From Baylisascaris procyonis (Eukaryota > Nematoda > Chromadorea > Rhabditida > Ascarididae): a stretch of DNA of 64,000 bases. The DNA lies in the NCBI GenBank assembly GCA_037389465.1, contig JAZARR010000154.1, positions 4,774,001 through 4,838,000 on the forward strand, in the 5' to 3' direction. The position numbers were made by a program, and so were the translations under genes. Positions 28,601-48,022 of this stretch are shown one piece after another. Numbering within the stretch: the first letter of the stretch is position 1; each line of letters starts with the position of its first letter. The notes under the pieces were generated by a model. That model was not told where the DNA came from, did no database searches, and was given only the letters and a program-made list of their open reading frames with translations.

Positions 28601-30949
28601 GTTGAAATTACAGAACAGGAAGACATAGAGATTTGAAGCACTAGCATAAATACCAACGAATAGGTACCCTTCTGCAAAGCAAATTCATAAAAGCACAAAG
28701 AAAATTGGTGATGCCACTTTGTGGAATATGTAATAAAGTGCCCACAAAAAAAAAAAAACACCAGAATAACGAATGGAAAAAAAAGCATTTCACCCGATCA
28801 TAGGGCAAGCATTTAACATTTCTCGCCTAGAGAAGCAATGCGATCGTTAGCGCTAGTTGACTAGATCACGGGGTTGATCATGTGATAAATTGCTGTCAGG
28901 TTATGTAGCAGACTTTCGTTACAAAGCACTGCCAAGCAACAGTCTCTATGAGCAAAAGTTTTTCAGGGTGAGAATAATGCAGAAAGAATTTCCATCATTT
29001 TTCTTAATAAACTAAAAGACCGATCGATTATTACATAAATTTGGATAAATCCTCCTTATGAGCTCTTTCTCAGTCTTTTTTGTCTCTTATCGCCTCTTTG
29101 AAATTTTTTGCAACCTCTAATCATAAAACAACCTATTCTGAGGTTAGTATTTATTAGCTTGGTGATGCGTTCAAGCCCTCTGCAGAGTGTTTTATCAAGG
29201 ATATCAAAGATATCAAGCATTGCTCATTTAGGAAGATATTAAAGGATATGAATGGCCATCATATGGAACTAATTGAAAATTTAATGGTCATTTATATTAG
29301 AAATAATCATCGTCACCTCACAATTAGTCCCCAAAAATAATTTCATCAACAATGATAGATGTTTGGATGATGCTAAAAGCTTCTTGACCAAATTTCTTTC
29401 TAAAATAACAAAATAAATATAAGATAATACCGAACATTGACGCCCGACAGATCACTAAATAAAAGCCTTTGAGGTCTAATGTGGAAAGAACTGACCCTGT
29501 GTAAAAAAAAGTCGAGACGATCAATGATCTTGGCCACAAAGTTGTGATGTGCTAGAGAGCGTTCTAGTTGATGAAGTGAACGTTACAACGGATGATCTAA
29601 TCGAAAGTACACATTCTACCGCTATGTTCAGCAAATTTTGGAACGCAACTTTAATATTTTTAATTATTTATAAATTCCTTTTGTCTCTCTTCGAATCTGA
29701 TTATGTAAAAGAAAAAACTTTGATTATTATTGAGCGAAAATTTGCTCACTCCAACCGCCTTTTAATTAGCCATTTTAAATATTCAAGCGAATAAAATTTC
29801 CCATTCCTCTTCCCGTCATCGTCAAAGTTACCCGAAAATGCTTTTTCTCTTGAGAAAATATTACCACTAGCATCATAATTCCTTTTATAAATGACGGAGA
29901 GACGGGTAGTAGGAAGAAGAAGTAGTATCGAACATAGAAAAGACAAAATAACATCCGAACATTCCGACCTATTTTTTAGAAGAGAAAAAACATTAAACAA
30001 AAGAAGGAGTACATTAGATCGGATTACGCTAATGTGGATTCTGAAGGCAAATGCTGCCTTCTCACAGGTAATCAATGCTCAAAAGTCCATAGAAGAACGC
30101 ATAACACGAATCAGAAAGTTATGCGCGGGCCATCATCAGAACGAAGCCATAAGCATGTTAGTACAAGAAGCCATATAGAAGGGTTAACTAAGAGTAGAAA
30201 AAAGTAGAAAGGAATGAAAAAGGGGACTCTTATTTAAATTAATGAAAAATAGAAATTAAGAAAAGTTGTAGTAAATATAAAAGTTATACATGATAACATA
30301 ACGTCATCACCATAGTCCAAAATAATAAAAGAAAATCAAACCTTAAGGATGCATAATAGAAGAGCCTATATGAAAACTAAGGTATACCTAAAGTTTATCT
30401 ACAAAGTTAGGTACAGAGTTTATGCTCGGTTAAAGGTTAGTATATACGAAACTATATAGTTGAAAGAAGTCAAATCAGAAACACAAGCGACGATGGTTGT
30501 AATCGATAAATCTGAGTGAAGATATCGGCGGTATCGTGCTAACAGTGGTAACACGTAGAGCAATATTTATTTGATCTATGTTTAATAGTAGACCAATCGA
30601 AGCAATATGAATAACATTTGAAGATCAATAAAGCAATAATACTAATATAATATGTTAGAACAGAATATTAGTACTAATATAGAAACTGAAATTTCGTTAC
30701 AAGTAAAACAAATGGATGAGTGGAAGATGGAATAAAGAACACATAAGAAAATATAATATTACGATGTAAAGTTACGTAAATAAATGCTTCGTTGAGAATT
30801 ATTATTGAAGATATTTGCCACTTCTATTGCTAAACTTTACAATCGTAAACATATTTGTGAGTCTCATTTAGCTATCTAAGTAAAACAATTTGTCAAGAAT
30901 TAAAGCGATGAAAATTATTGTTTATATGATAGAGAATAGCTTACGTTAC
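25652..30949. other. region upstream of the Ig/FN3 gene, no firm gene
   Basis: AT-rich. It presumably holds the Ig/FN3 promoter and any later exons of the unidentified gene whose first exon is 31150-30950. An acceptor-like CTACGCAG lies 4 nt upstream of the Ig/FN3 start codon. Several 60-110 codon ORFs exist on both strands (26920-27270 plus, 29324-29539 minus, 29746-30075 minus, 29891-30178 plus). None has splice context or a recognisable domain, so none is called. Confidence 0.5.
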
Positions 30950-31150
30950 CTCCATCAATAGGAAAGCATCCCTTCGAAATACGCTTTGTTCGTGCATATT
31001 ATTTAAGATATGGGCGATTCCTTTTGGTGGCCGTATTCCGGGCATTCCATTAACGATACGTCTTTTCGTATTGAACAATGGCGATGATATAGGTGATTTT
31101 GAAAGAGCGAAAGCCGAAGGTAGCGGTCCAATTGCACGATTTTGAGCCAT
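30950..31150 (-). CDS. first exon of an unidentified gene
   Basis: ATG at 31150 opens 67 codons rich in Ser, Pro, Arg and Ile (start MAQNRAIGPLPSAF; end FRRDAFLLME), ending at a plausible GTAACG donor in phase 0. A splice-acceptor-like TTACAAG ends 1 nt before the ATG, as for a trans-spliced start. There is no signal peptide or membrane segment, and I recognise no domain. Following exons should lie between 25.7 and 30.9 kb on the minus strand, but I could not identify them. It sits between the Ig/FN3 gene and the fucose synthase on the same strand. Confidence 0.5.
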
Positions 31151-34100
31151 ACTTGTAATATTTGCAATTTACACCACTGTATTGCACATCGACATAGAGG
31201 TATTTTGTGATGAATTATTTGACATCTTTGTAAAATAACTGAAAACTTTGATTGATTTCATGAAATCTGCAATGCGTTTTTTGCAATGTTATCATTTTCA
31301 ACTTTGCATTTTGAATTTTGAAATTTATTACTAACATAAAACTTTAAAGTTGTTCTCTAAAGTTGACGATTACAATTCCTCCTATTATATCTTCAGCGTT
31401 GCTTCCATCTCTATATTTCTTGAGGGAATTTTTATCAAATATCATATTCAGATTAAACTCATAAATGGCGTTAATGCTTAATATGAAAACGATAATACAA
31501 GCAAAAAAATAGCTAGGAATAAAGCTCTTAAATTTTTATATAAATCATATTCATTATATTTTGATGAAATAATTAAACAGATGAAGATAAAAATTAAACC
31601 TGTAGATGAAGCGGTAGTACCCATATTTCTAAAACGTACTGCAGTTATACGTGGAGCACTGAAAAAAAAAGATCAGATTATATATTATTGTCCTAGAATT
31701 CATATGAATGGTGGTCAGCACAAATTTACACATTACATCTTTTTCTTTGAATCCATCAAAAGAAAGGAAATTCGCACTTGAGAATACTTCAAGAAGAAAC
31801 AAATAAGTCACTCACTCATTGCTGCTCGATAGCATTTGTCTACAAATTTGGCATTTACATGTGGCGAGAAATAGAACGAAGAAAATTCGTAGAGCATATC
31901 CTTGCAACATTTCGAAAATTCCACTCATATAAAACCTGTGAATATGTATTTTAATCGTATGGTAGATCAATGCCACTAAATAAACTCGAAACCTTTAGAA
32001 AATATGTCTTCACATCAAGTAACCGTAATCTAGCAAATTTAACGTACGGCATAGCAACCGTATTTCACATAAGGCACAGTAAGCTTTTCTGAGCGGCTAT
32101 AGTTTCTCCGCGATCGAACTTTTATCCCGAATGATTTGGGAGGATAAGGCGATGAAAAGGGTATTGTGACGTTCGCCTATCTCGTTAAATTTGGAGGCAT
32201 TTCGCTATCAGTGCACATAAGTATGTGTGTTCTCTGCTCGTGCACAGAAAAAAAAATAGGAGATCAGATGGGAACAAGCAAATTTTGGGAAATAACTTTT
32301 GCTTACCAAGGGAAATAAGGAAATTTAGAATCAGAAATAGCGAAACAATTAAATATAAGTAATCAGATAATAAAAATCAGAAAAAAAGAGTAACTAAAAA
32401 GGAAAAATAGGCAGAGCAAATTATATTCAACGACGAATTAGACATCAAAAATTTCGCTCAATTTCGCTGTAGAACGGCGCTGTTATGCTTTTTCAGATAA
32501 AGATAATATTCAAAATATTCGTTCTGACTCTTCTCGACTACGCTCGGTGATTTATCATCTTCGGACTGCTAGAAAAAAAAAAAAATTACCGCAACTCAAA
32601 CATTTAAAGTTTCTCCACCAGGAAAAGGCAATCCAATGTCGTGGTTAACACCCTCAAACCTTAGATGAAAAAATATAAACCTATCGGGCGCATATAAGAG
32701 TACCCAAGAATTTATGCATGTTATGGGTGCAAAATTCTTTGCCTTTATCTCTTTAGTAAAGGCACGGGAAAGAATATGTTAAACAGAGAGTAGAAAAGCA
32801 ACAAAAGAAATGTTAGAAAATATTTCAGCAGGAATTTGCAGTATTAAGATATCGAATGACCTATATAAAATCTAGTCATTCTCTTACAATTCCAAATGTA
32901 TGAGGTCTCTATCATTAAGCTTAGTTATACGCATAATTGTTAGATATGCACATTGCAATCACAAATGTATCTTTAAATAAAATTAAAAAAACCCTCACAT
33001 CACTGTTTCACATAGCCTAATGATTCTTTTTTTCGCAAGCAATATAAAATAATAAAAATTCAAAACATTTTCCCTCATAACTGGTTTTTACCAAAAAAAA
33101 AATTCAAATTTGCATAAAATGATGCCAATTATTTCCCAACAAATCTTCGTAATCCTCTAAGTGATAAAATTTTATCTATCAACTAATCTACAAAGATGCG
33201 TATGATCGAATTTTTTTTTCATAGATTTATTTATCACCCAAATTATAAACCCCATAAATATTTTCACATATAACAATTATAAATCGATTAAAATAAACAA
33301 TTAAAACCAACATAAAATAGCTTTATAAGAAAAAGGTAATTATTCACTAATAGATATATAATCGAAAACCTCTAGCAATAAATTTCAGCAAAAATTTCAC
33401 TAAAAATCAGCCTCATAAATATTATATCAATAGGAACAACAGTTGCATTATTTCAAGCTCTCTTCACTAGAAATTCTGCAGTGATAAAAATAAACAAAAT
33501 ATGAGAAAAACTGATAAAACAACGACTGTTGGCAATCAAAAGAGAATTAGAACAAAGTAAACATATCATAATTAGCAAAAAGTTAGAACAAACAGACGCT
33601 TAGAGAGAGGAAATTTGATAATCAAAAGAGAAATGGAATGAATAAAAATAAAGATATTATAGTTAACAAAAAAGATGGGATAAACAGACGGTTAGAGAGA
33701 GAAAACTTGAAAAAAAAAACAAATGAAGAATGACGAAAAAGATGAACGAAATGTATACATGATAACGGAAAAGGAAGCATATAAGATTTTGAATTGGAAG
33801 GTGTAAATAAACACCGTTCCACTTATCATTCCTATTCGAATTGCAAATGATCAACAAAATAACGCATCTGGATTCCCATAGACAAATGAAACCATTTCAA
33901 CAACACGATCTACCATCGATCAAACATCACTTTCCTTTGAAACCTAAGTTTTCGTAAACCTTTTACGCTAACCTCTAAATGGTAATAGAAGAATGTAAGT
34001 TTTTTTTTTTTTAAAGGATATAATTAACATATAAGAGGCCGTTTCAAATATCATGAGTAGATCGATAAACTATTAGACTTAAGGCAGGATAACTGGAAAA

Positions 34101-35022
34101 GGTGGGAAATCTCACCTGAGATGATGAGTAAGAAATTGAAGGATAAGGAGGTGACCATAAAAGAGTGAACCCGTTATATTTAAAGAAGCATATTGCTTGC
34201 TGGAAAAGTGAAATTGAAACTGTAACGACTAGCAAGAATGCAAAAAAAAGAGAACGGCTGTCAATCAGAAACATGAGCATGTCACAGTTTAGAAAAAAAC
34301 CACAACCATAATCAAGCGGAAATAAAGCAAGGCAAGCGAAACTTCACTGAAAGCAACATTAATAAACCTCGCCAAATACCTCATGAAAGATGTTTTCAAT
34401 GATCGCAATCACCTAAATCACTATTTTAGCGTGAAAAAATACAAATTAAGTGCAAAGAAATTGCAACGGACATAAAATTAAAACAACAGTACGATCGACT
34501 ATTGAATAGAAGACGCTTGTTAGTAAAATTTGTTGCCTACAGTTCGTGGAACAGCAAACGTATTCTGCGAACTGTCCACAAAAACAATCTCCTCTTAACA
34601 TATTCAAAGATGGTCAGCCATCCTTACCTTTCTTACGTCAAGCTACGTTCCAATATTTCCAGTAGTATCCCTGATTATCAGTTAACAACTTAATTAGATA
34701 AGACAACAACTGAACAAGAAATATATAATGGAAGAATTGACGACTATTTCAGATTAAAAACCAACTCTTTCCCGAATGTAAAAGTAATCTCTCAACAACT
34801 ACTTTTAAATATAGTGTAGCAGTAATGCTTTCTAGAATTCCTAAAAAAATGTGGAGAAAAAACTTCAGTAGGATTCTTTCTTGCTCAAAAAGAAATGCTA
34901 CGTCATATTCCTATTGAAATCCTCAAAAAAGAAGGTGCAGTACCTTTGTCGAAAAGTTCTTCCCCTCCAATATCTTTCAGTCTCAAATCTCTTCCTCCAG
35001 TCATGTTCATATCAAATACATT
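31151..35022. other. intergenic, AT-rich, no gene seen
   Basis: A-rich and T-rich runs with several short ORFs (31581-31781 plus, 33622-33857 minus, 34044-34280 minus, 34502-34693 plus). All have low-complexity Phe/Ser/Lys composition typical of chance ORFs. It contains the 3' flank of the fucose synthase gene. I see no repeat family or RNA gene. Confidence 0.5.
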
Positions 35023-41123
<6,101 letters not shown>

Positions 41124-42500
41124 CGTTCCCACCACTGATGGCAACTCGTCTGCCAATCGTTCGTTACCTTAAAATGTGGTGTAATAAAAATATAACGCTA
41201 AGTTTTGCGCTTAAGCTTACATAAGTCTTTCTCGGATCTCAAATGATAACCATATATGATAGTGATGCGGACTATTTTATGTTCGCGGGTAGAAGTCGAA
41301 CTCGCAACTCTTCACCTCCCGAATAATTAGCAGTAATCGGGCAAATTTAGTGCTACAACTCGACTGATCAGAATACCTGCCCGGATCGTGGATGGTTGAG
41401 GTTCGGCTGCTATTTGCTAGCACATATCATAGGTATTTAAAAAACAATGGCCATGAAGAGGTAATCATGTGGATTCTCGTCAAAATGCCATATTGTAGTA
41501 AAAATTACAAGAAGAATCAATGCATAAAGCGTTACTTTTGTAGAAGCTACGATAGAATTTTATAAGTTCTTCGATATATCTTCATTAACTTTTTAAAGAA
41601 TAGTATAAAAAGTAATTCATTAAATTAGGTAACAATCCATTGATCAAATCAATGAAGCAATAAGATAGCAGTATAGATACCAATCGAATAAACTGATATA
41701 ATAAACTCATAATAAACTAAGAGGTAAAGGTACTGGTAAAGGTACTATACGAACTTATCCATTATATACGAATGCTTGATATTCCTTCAATTGAAGAGAC
41801 CAACAAAGAAAATGCAAGCAAAACACACAACAACAAGACGACTGATCCGAAACAACGATAATATAGTTCATCTTCTAATCGCAATTACCATCTTTAGAGG
41901 TGTTGCAATTTATTGTTTATTAAGACCAACCATGAGATTATGTAAGACGATTTTTATTAGAGCCAACAGAGAGCATTTACAAATTATACATAGAGAAACT
42001 AAAAAATGGCATTCATTAAATTCAATTTTTGCTTTAAAAAACTTAAAAAGTATCAAAGGTGCTATTAAGGTATATAATATGGCAACAGTGGAAGATAAAT
42101 AATATAAAGTATTTGATCAAAACGATTGCTGAGAAATAATAATAAAATATAAATAATTATTGACAATTATTAAAGTGATTGTTGAATGTATGGAAGAGAA
42201 AAAATAACATTTAAAAAAAGTAACAGAAAAAATATTTTATTGAAGAAATAAATAAAGACATAAATTTGAAATATTCACGGCTATACTTTTAAAATTTCTT
42301 CACAATTCTATATGTCTTATTTCTATGACCGATGTTGAGCGAATGAAAGAACCCAAAAAATGATCGGTCAATGATTATGAAAGATAAACGAAAAATTAAC
42401 TCAACACCCAATTTTGTTGATGTGAAAATTCACTTCATTTGACGTTGACAAAAAATAATTCAACTTAAAAGTCGATGACATTATACAGCATCTGGCAACA

Positions 42501-42558
42501 GATCCAGCGTCAGACAACATCAGACAACAGACCCAGCGTCAGACAACATCAGACAACA
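42501..42558. repeat. tandem repeat, 2 x 29 bp
   Basis: Unit GATCCAGCGTCAGACAACAT plus CAGACAACA occurs at 42501-42529 and again at 42530-42558 with one substitution. A partial related copy lies just upstream (CAGCATCTGGCAACA). Confidence 0.9.
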
Positions 42559-42976
42559 GATCGTAGGACAAAGCGTCGATCAAAGAATTCCACATATCAT
42601 ACAATGATTTGTTTGAAAGTGAACACGCAAATATAGCGGCATAGATGTGCACTAGCCACGTCAGCAATAACCACATGCACATAAACAGCAGCATACTATT
42701 TAACTGTGCATAAAAACATTCAAATACGATCGACGCTAGCATAGAGGTGACGCAAAAATACGTACATTCTGCAATACCAACTTGTGCAGCTCTCTGTACA
42801 CCTTTTTTATCAATATCATAAGACCGGAGGTGTGGGGGGGGAGAGGGCGGAGGGGTCGGAGGAGGAGTCGGGGAAAAAAGAGGGCGAAATGAGAGGTCCC
42901 TACAACCTTCTCTTAATGACCAAACTGAATTCAAAAAAAGAAATGCTGTAAAATCATCAACAGATATTGTTATATA

Positions 42977-43195
42977 CTATATCGGTTGCATTCCACAAGC
43001 ATCCACACAGCCATAGATTCGATCGGCGATCATCACCAATCTAGACAATCGGTACCGACTAATGAATGTTGTTTTCAAACCTGTAACTTCCACAAGAAAT
43101 GCGCCACTCAACAAAATTGCCGAGCCCAACTTTTCGTCGATTAATCTAACTTCAAATGGGTAACGCAGCTTTCCCAAATATTTTCGGCTCAGCAA
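42977..43195 (-). other. unassigned ORF, protein-like composition
   Basis: About 72 codons without a Met start. Composition is balanced (KYLGKLRYPFEV, LIDEKLGSAILLSG), ending in a stop at the 5'-most end of the range. It lies next to a fold-back element, and no domain is recognised. A second minus ORF of 131 codons (42934-42539) follows, but it includes a Pro-rich run from a polypyrimidine tract and a tandem repeat, which argues against coding. This could be an exon of a small unknown gene, or chance. Confidence 0.2.
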
Positions 43196-43449
43196 ATCTA
43201 TCTACTAAATAACTGAAGTGAGATCCAGAGGAACCACATCTTGAGGTGAACTACAATATGTTGTGAAGGTACATGCCTAAAACGCTGAGGTCGGAGCTGG
43301 CAATCCTTTAGAAAGTATATCTCAACTGCCACGAATCGACTGAATACTGCTACTGATATACCTTCTGGTTAGGCGATAAATGCGCCCCAAATAAATAACA
43401 CATAGCAGGAGTACACTTATTACGACAATGCAAAACGTTAGAACGGTTT

Positions 43450-44040
43450 CTGATGTTAGAAATGAAGCGGTGCGCGGCACCCCTGTACAGAACGATGGCA
43501 CCCCGGTTGTGCACCGCGAACGGAGCTGAGCATGTGCTCCACATTGCGTACGCACCACTACCGTACTCTGCAAGCTGCAAGCGAAGACTAACTCCCATCA
43601 CAGGACTCGAAAACTTGTGACAGAAAAATGCGAATTTTTTTTCCACCATTCAACCTAGAATGTCAAATAACGCCCCCTTGCAAGCTTTCAGTTCAATCGA
43701 AGGAGGGGAAGTGCATTTGTTGGATGGACCATCGAGCACAATTGCAGGGAACGATGGCGCCTCCAGCAAGTGCACTTACCGTGCTCCGATTGAGCTGAAA
43801 TTTAGAATGCCAAAAATTTTGCATGGGAACATAACCTGATATTCTGAGTTAAATATGGAAAAAATTGCATGTTTCTACAAGCAGCTTTCGAGTTTCCGTG
43901 GTGGACGTTAGGATTCCTTTGCACAGGGAGCAGAGTAACGGTAGCGGTGCGTACGCACTGGCGGGCATGAGTTCGCGGTTCGCAGCGAGTGTGCCAACGT
44001 TCTCTGCAATTGTGCCGCACTGCGCTATGACATGGCCTAA
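43450..44040. mobile_element. fold-back repeat element, copy 2
   Basis: Same family as the 40.3-40.8 kb element. The left arm (about 43450-43665) carries CATTGCGTACGCACCACTAC and the right arm (about 43853-44035) carries the inverted counterpart GTAGCGGTGCGTACGCACT, TGCATGTTTCTACAAG and CAACGTTCTCTGCAATTGTG. The centre (43680-43800) has inverted TTTCAGTTCAATCG / CGATTGAGCTGAAA. It lies in the intergenic region between the fucose synthase and the E2 gene. Confidence 0.8.
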
Positions 44041-44166
44041 GTCCAAGCCTGAACCAAGCCTGAACTCAAAATACTATTTTAAAGTAGCCGTCACGAATAA
44101 AGGGAGGCATTCTTTAGTTCTCCCATTACCTACTCGGAGTTGCCACTATTCCGGTCACTACTACCA

Positions 44167-44409
44167 TCATATATCCACTGGTGTACCGATGGTTTCTGAG
44201 TAGAAGGGAAACGGATCGCTCCAAGGAGAGTCGAACCTAAAGCGCAATTTCTTTTGCAAATAACAGAATACCTCCCACTCATAGTAGGCAAATTTCTCCG
44301 GAATTCCTTCAAATTTGCAAATGTCCTTTGCAGTCAAAAAGAAACGCAACAACCGTAAGACCTCTTCCAACCTCTTCCTTCGTCCACACTTCGTAAGCAC
44401 AACGAACAA
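44167..44409 (-). other. unassigned ORF beside the fold-back element
   Basis: Eighty codons with charged, aromatic-rich composition (RRKRLEEVLRLLRFF, KFAYYEWEVFCYLQKK), ending in a stop. No splice context or known domain was found. It lies immediately next to the 43.45-44.04 kb fold-back element, so it may be a fragment of a longer transposon or chance. Confidence 0.22.
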
Positions 44410-44531
44410 AACGCTTTAGAGTGAAGACGATTAAAAACCTTCCATACAGCAAAAGTAACAAAAATTAATGAAATCCATTCGACCACATTATAAATCAGGA
44501 CTGATATTTCAATATTTCACTTGCCCACTCG

Positions 44532-44577
44532 CAAAAACAGCTAATAACTCTCTACAAAAACAGCTAATAACTCTCTA
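44532..44577. repeat. tandem repeat, 2 x 23 bp
   Basis: CAAAAACAGCTAATAACTCT plus CTA occurs twice head to tail with no differences. Confidence 0.93.
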
Positions 44578-46441
44578 ATTTCCCATTTCTGCTCTTAACT
44601 TTTTAAGTGTATCTCCCTTCTGCTTCCACATATACTCTTCATGCATTCTATACAGTATGATCGGTCCATTTGCTTCTTCTCGATCATCACTTTTCGCTAT
44701 AATTTTGGCTTAACTTTATATCCCATCCATCCGTGATATTATGGATCATCCGTCACCCATTCTTGAATCCACCGACGAAAGGATATTGGAACACTGCATC
44801 GATCATATTTGACACGGTACTTCCCAAGGTATTTTCCTTTTAAAACGTATATGAAGCAGAAATGACACTCATTGTAATTAGCATTTCAAGCTTTTGTAAT
44901 AGTCAATAAAAGAAATAGTAGAGATAATTTGCCAAGTGGTAAATAAACCAATTCAACGACAAAGACAACATTAACCATAATACTTGTTTTACTTGTTTGT
45001 TAACGCAAATTCCAAATGTATTTGAATCTACTGTATACGACACGACATCAGACAACGAATTTGAATATTAACATAGACAAAGCGGTGTCCCATCGTCGCA
45101 TCTCTGATGTGCCCACTTACTCAGCTAAAAACAGAGTACGATTGTAGGACGGATGGATGGATGGAGGGTTGCAGAGAACGGAGGGAGGAAAATAAAAGGA
45201 GGAGCCAGATGATGAATATGTCACGTTAAACCATAAATGTTCAGTTATCGCCAAGCTACGAATTTAGTAGAAAAAAAACCTTGAACATTAAACCCGAATT
45301 GATACATCGCTACCCCCATGTCCCTTGCCTAAGCCAAAATTCCGCAATTGGAAAGCTAAATATCTCAATGGCCAAAATTGTCCAAGCAATTAAAATAACC
45401 CTTCAAAACGAGTACTCGAATGTGTGATAAGTGGAAACATTTATTAAACATTATATTAGAGTCGACGTGAATGGAAAGCGAAAACCCATCGTCACATATC
45501 ATTTGCACATATCGGCAATCAATGGATACACCAAAAATAATAATGCAGTGTGAGAAGAAAAAAACGAACAACAGCATAAAACCGATGATTGAAGACTAAT
45601 CGATATAAGTGACGAAAACACAATTGGCAAAGAACTGAGAGACAAGATCGCTAATGAGAGAGAGGAAACACCACACTCCGGATACGACTACGGTAATTAA
45701 TAAGGGTACAGACAAGTGTATGGGAAACGACGGCATACGATAAAACAGGAACACATTTCATAGCTAATAAAAAAAACGCTCAACTGCTTGAAATTAAGGC
45801 GCTAAAAACGACAACACCACACATCCATTAGCGTACTTCGGACACGTATTTTGCCACAGAAACCATCAACAATATGTACATGGTGATGTTTAATAGTGAG
45901 AAATGCCGAACAAATCGAGCATTTTATTTAGTGGCTACCCCCGGTCAGTGGCTACTCCCGATTCTAAAGAATCGAAATCCTTTGGAGAAGAGAAAAAACA
46001 ATTCGCAGATATGAATTGATGCTCGAACTGTTCGACCCTCACCTCACCATCTACACATTTCATGTGATTTTGAGCGTCCAAATTAATCAATCAATACACC
46101 GTTTCAATACTACTTTAGCAAATATTCACAGAGAAGAAATCAAGTTCAGGATTATACATTTATTGACCCTGAAGCACGTATAACCATAGATGGGTCTATA
46201 ACTTCAACTGTAATAGAGACCAATAAAAAAATATCGACAAAGAAGAAGTTGAGGGCGTTTTTTGTTTATTTGTATGAAAAGAGGAAACCGAAAGAAAAGA
46301 AAGTGAAGATAGAAAACCCATAAAAGAATTTCAAATAAGAAATTCAGTGGAACACCGGAAATACGAAACGGTTAATGAACAGTGGGATCAAAAGAACGAA
46401 ATAAACCGTGAATCACGAGCATATAACGCCGATCATATCGC

Positions 46442-47973
46442 TCAATAACCATCCGGCCGCTTGAACCCATGCTTCTTGGTATACTCTTCGGCATTCTTGT
46501 TGAACTTCTTCCTATCCCTAGTGAACTCCTCCGCCAGATCTGCTCGCAAAGGATGGTCTGGCTCCGGCTCCGCTATGAGACCCAAGAGAGCATTCATCAC
46601 TGAAAGCGAACTCTTATATTGTGGACAATTGGAGCATATCTTTCGACCATATTCATTCGTTCGATCAGCTAGAGCTGTAATCGTTCCCTCTCTCCCCCCT
46701 CCCCACCTAGCGCTGGCACATTCGGAGCCTCAACACGAACCTGATCCTGAGCCTTCGGAGTCCACAAGATTCTGAGGAGGACGGTCGAGTTCCGACATAG
46801 GACGCTTCAAGCTAAAACCTATTCGAGTACGAACCTATCCACTTCCAAGTAAACAACACGCATGCGATAGTGGAATGCTTACATGCGTAGTTAGGGAATA
46901 GAAATGTGAGAGACAATTTGAAAAAGAAATTCCCATTAATTTCCCACGACGTAGATTGAAAACGTTGAAAAAAATGAGGTATTTTTTGTGGCACACACTG
47001 TCAAGAAAGATGAAGGAAGGAAAAAGTCATTTGTGGCCATCTTCAAAAAACAATCATTTTGAAGGAAGGAAGTATTCTTACATAAAATGCCATGCATAGA
47101 TCAGTTTCATTCAACAAAAACATTTTTGGCAAGGAATTACCCTTATTTGCATAAAAGAAATCAAAATTCATACTGACTGCATTATTTACTAGAGCTGAAT
47201 TCTCCATCATATGCAGCCGGAAGTTCCTAAGAGATGTGTTTCGAGTTCACCTGAAGAACTCCATGAGAGTCAGGCAGCGACTATGCCGCAGAATTCCTCA
47301 GCCAAGTTTATAAAATTTGCAGCATCTGTCCACTGTCGCGCTATGAACAACAATGGCACCTCTAACGACATGAAGCATTCAAGTTACACGCTATACAGTG
47401 TTATGCTTGAAGCTCAACCTATTCAATAATCATTTGATTTTTTAGAATTTCAACAGAACGATAAATAGAATGGATACACAAAATCCGATATAACAGGAGC
47501 AAAGTAGGCTCCCACTCCCCCTCCCCCATCTACAGTGCAAAAGTTAACAGCAAGAGGGAACGTGGGAATGAATAATTGGACGTAAAGCAATAGTCATAAT
47601 CAATCGTGTATATATCACTACAGTTTCAGACATCTGAAGAATAAAGTTTGAAATAGTTCAGGTTTTGTCTGCATTAATACTTCATGATCCTATGTTCCAA
47701 CCATTTCGGTGGCTTCCTTACGACGATTCATAGCTCACTTCATTTCAGAGCAAAAACAGGGAATAGTGGGTTATTATGGAGAGGTGAAAAAGATAAATAA
47801 AACATGTTCTAGGATACCAAATGCTGGGAGGATCAGTGAAAAAACAGGATGGGGAAGGGGGGGGGGAACTTCGTGGATTCTCAAACGCTTTGTGGTGAAA
47901 AACTGCGCAAGAAATTTCAGCAAGGCCTTGGCAATCGAGGCAAGTCGAAGTTCAGAAACCCTTAGAGTTTCCA

Positions 47974-48022
<49 letters not shown>

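Larger units (their letters stand above)
41124..46441. other. intergenic region between GDP-fucose synthase and E2 gene
   Basis: Contains the second fold-back element and two small tandem repeats (42501-42558; 44532-44577). A G-rich run lies at 42832-42890. Possible but unsupported minus-strand ORFs lie at 42977-43195, 42539-42934 and 44167-44409. A minus-strand AATAAA at 46270-46265, about 170 nt past the E2 stop, is a likely polyadenylation signal for the E2 gene. No other gene is called. Confidence 0.5.

Noticed and set aside
41290..41410. tRNA-like sequence (GAGTTCGACTTC on the minus strand)
   Set aside because: T-stem arms do not pair and no acceptor stem or A box is found at the right distance.
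42539..42934. 131-codon minus ORF with hydrophobic stretches
   Set aside because: Starts at TTG, includes a Pro-rich run from a polypyrimidine tract and ends in a 29-bp tandem repeat; probably chance.
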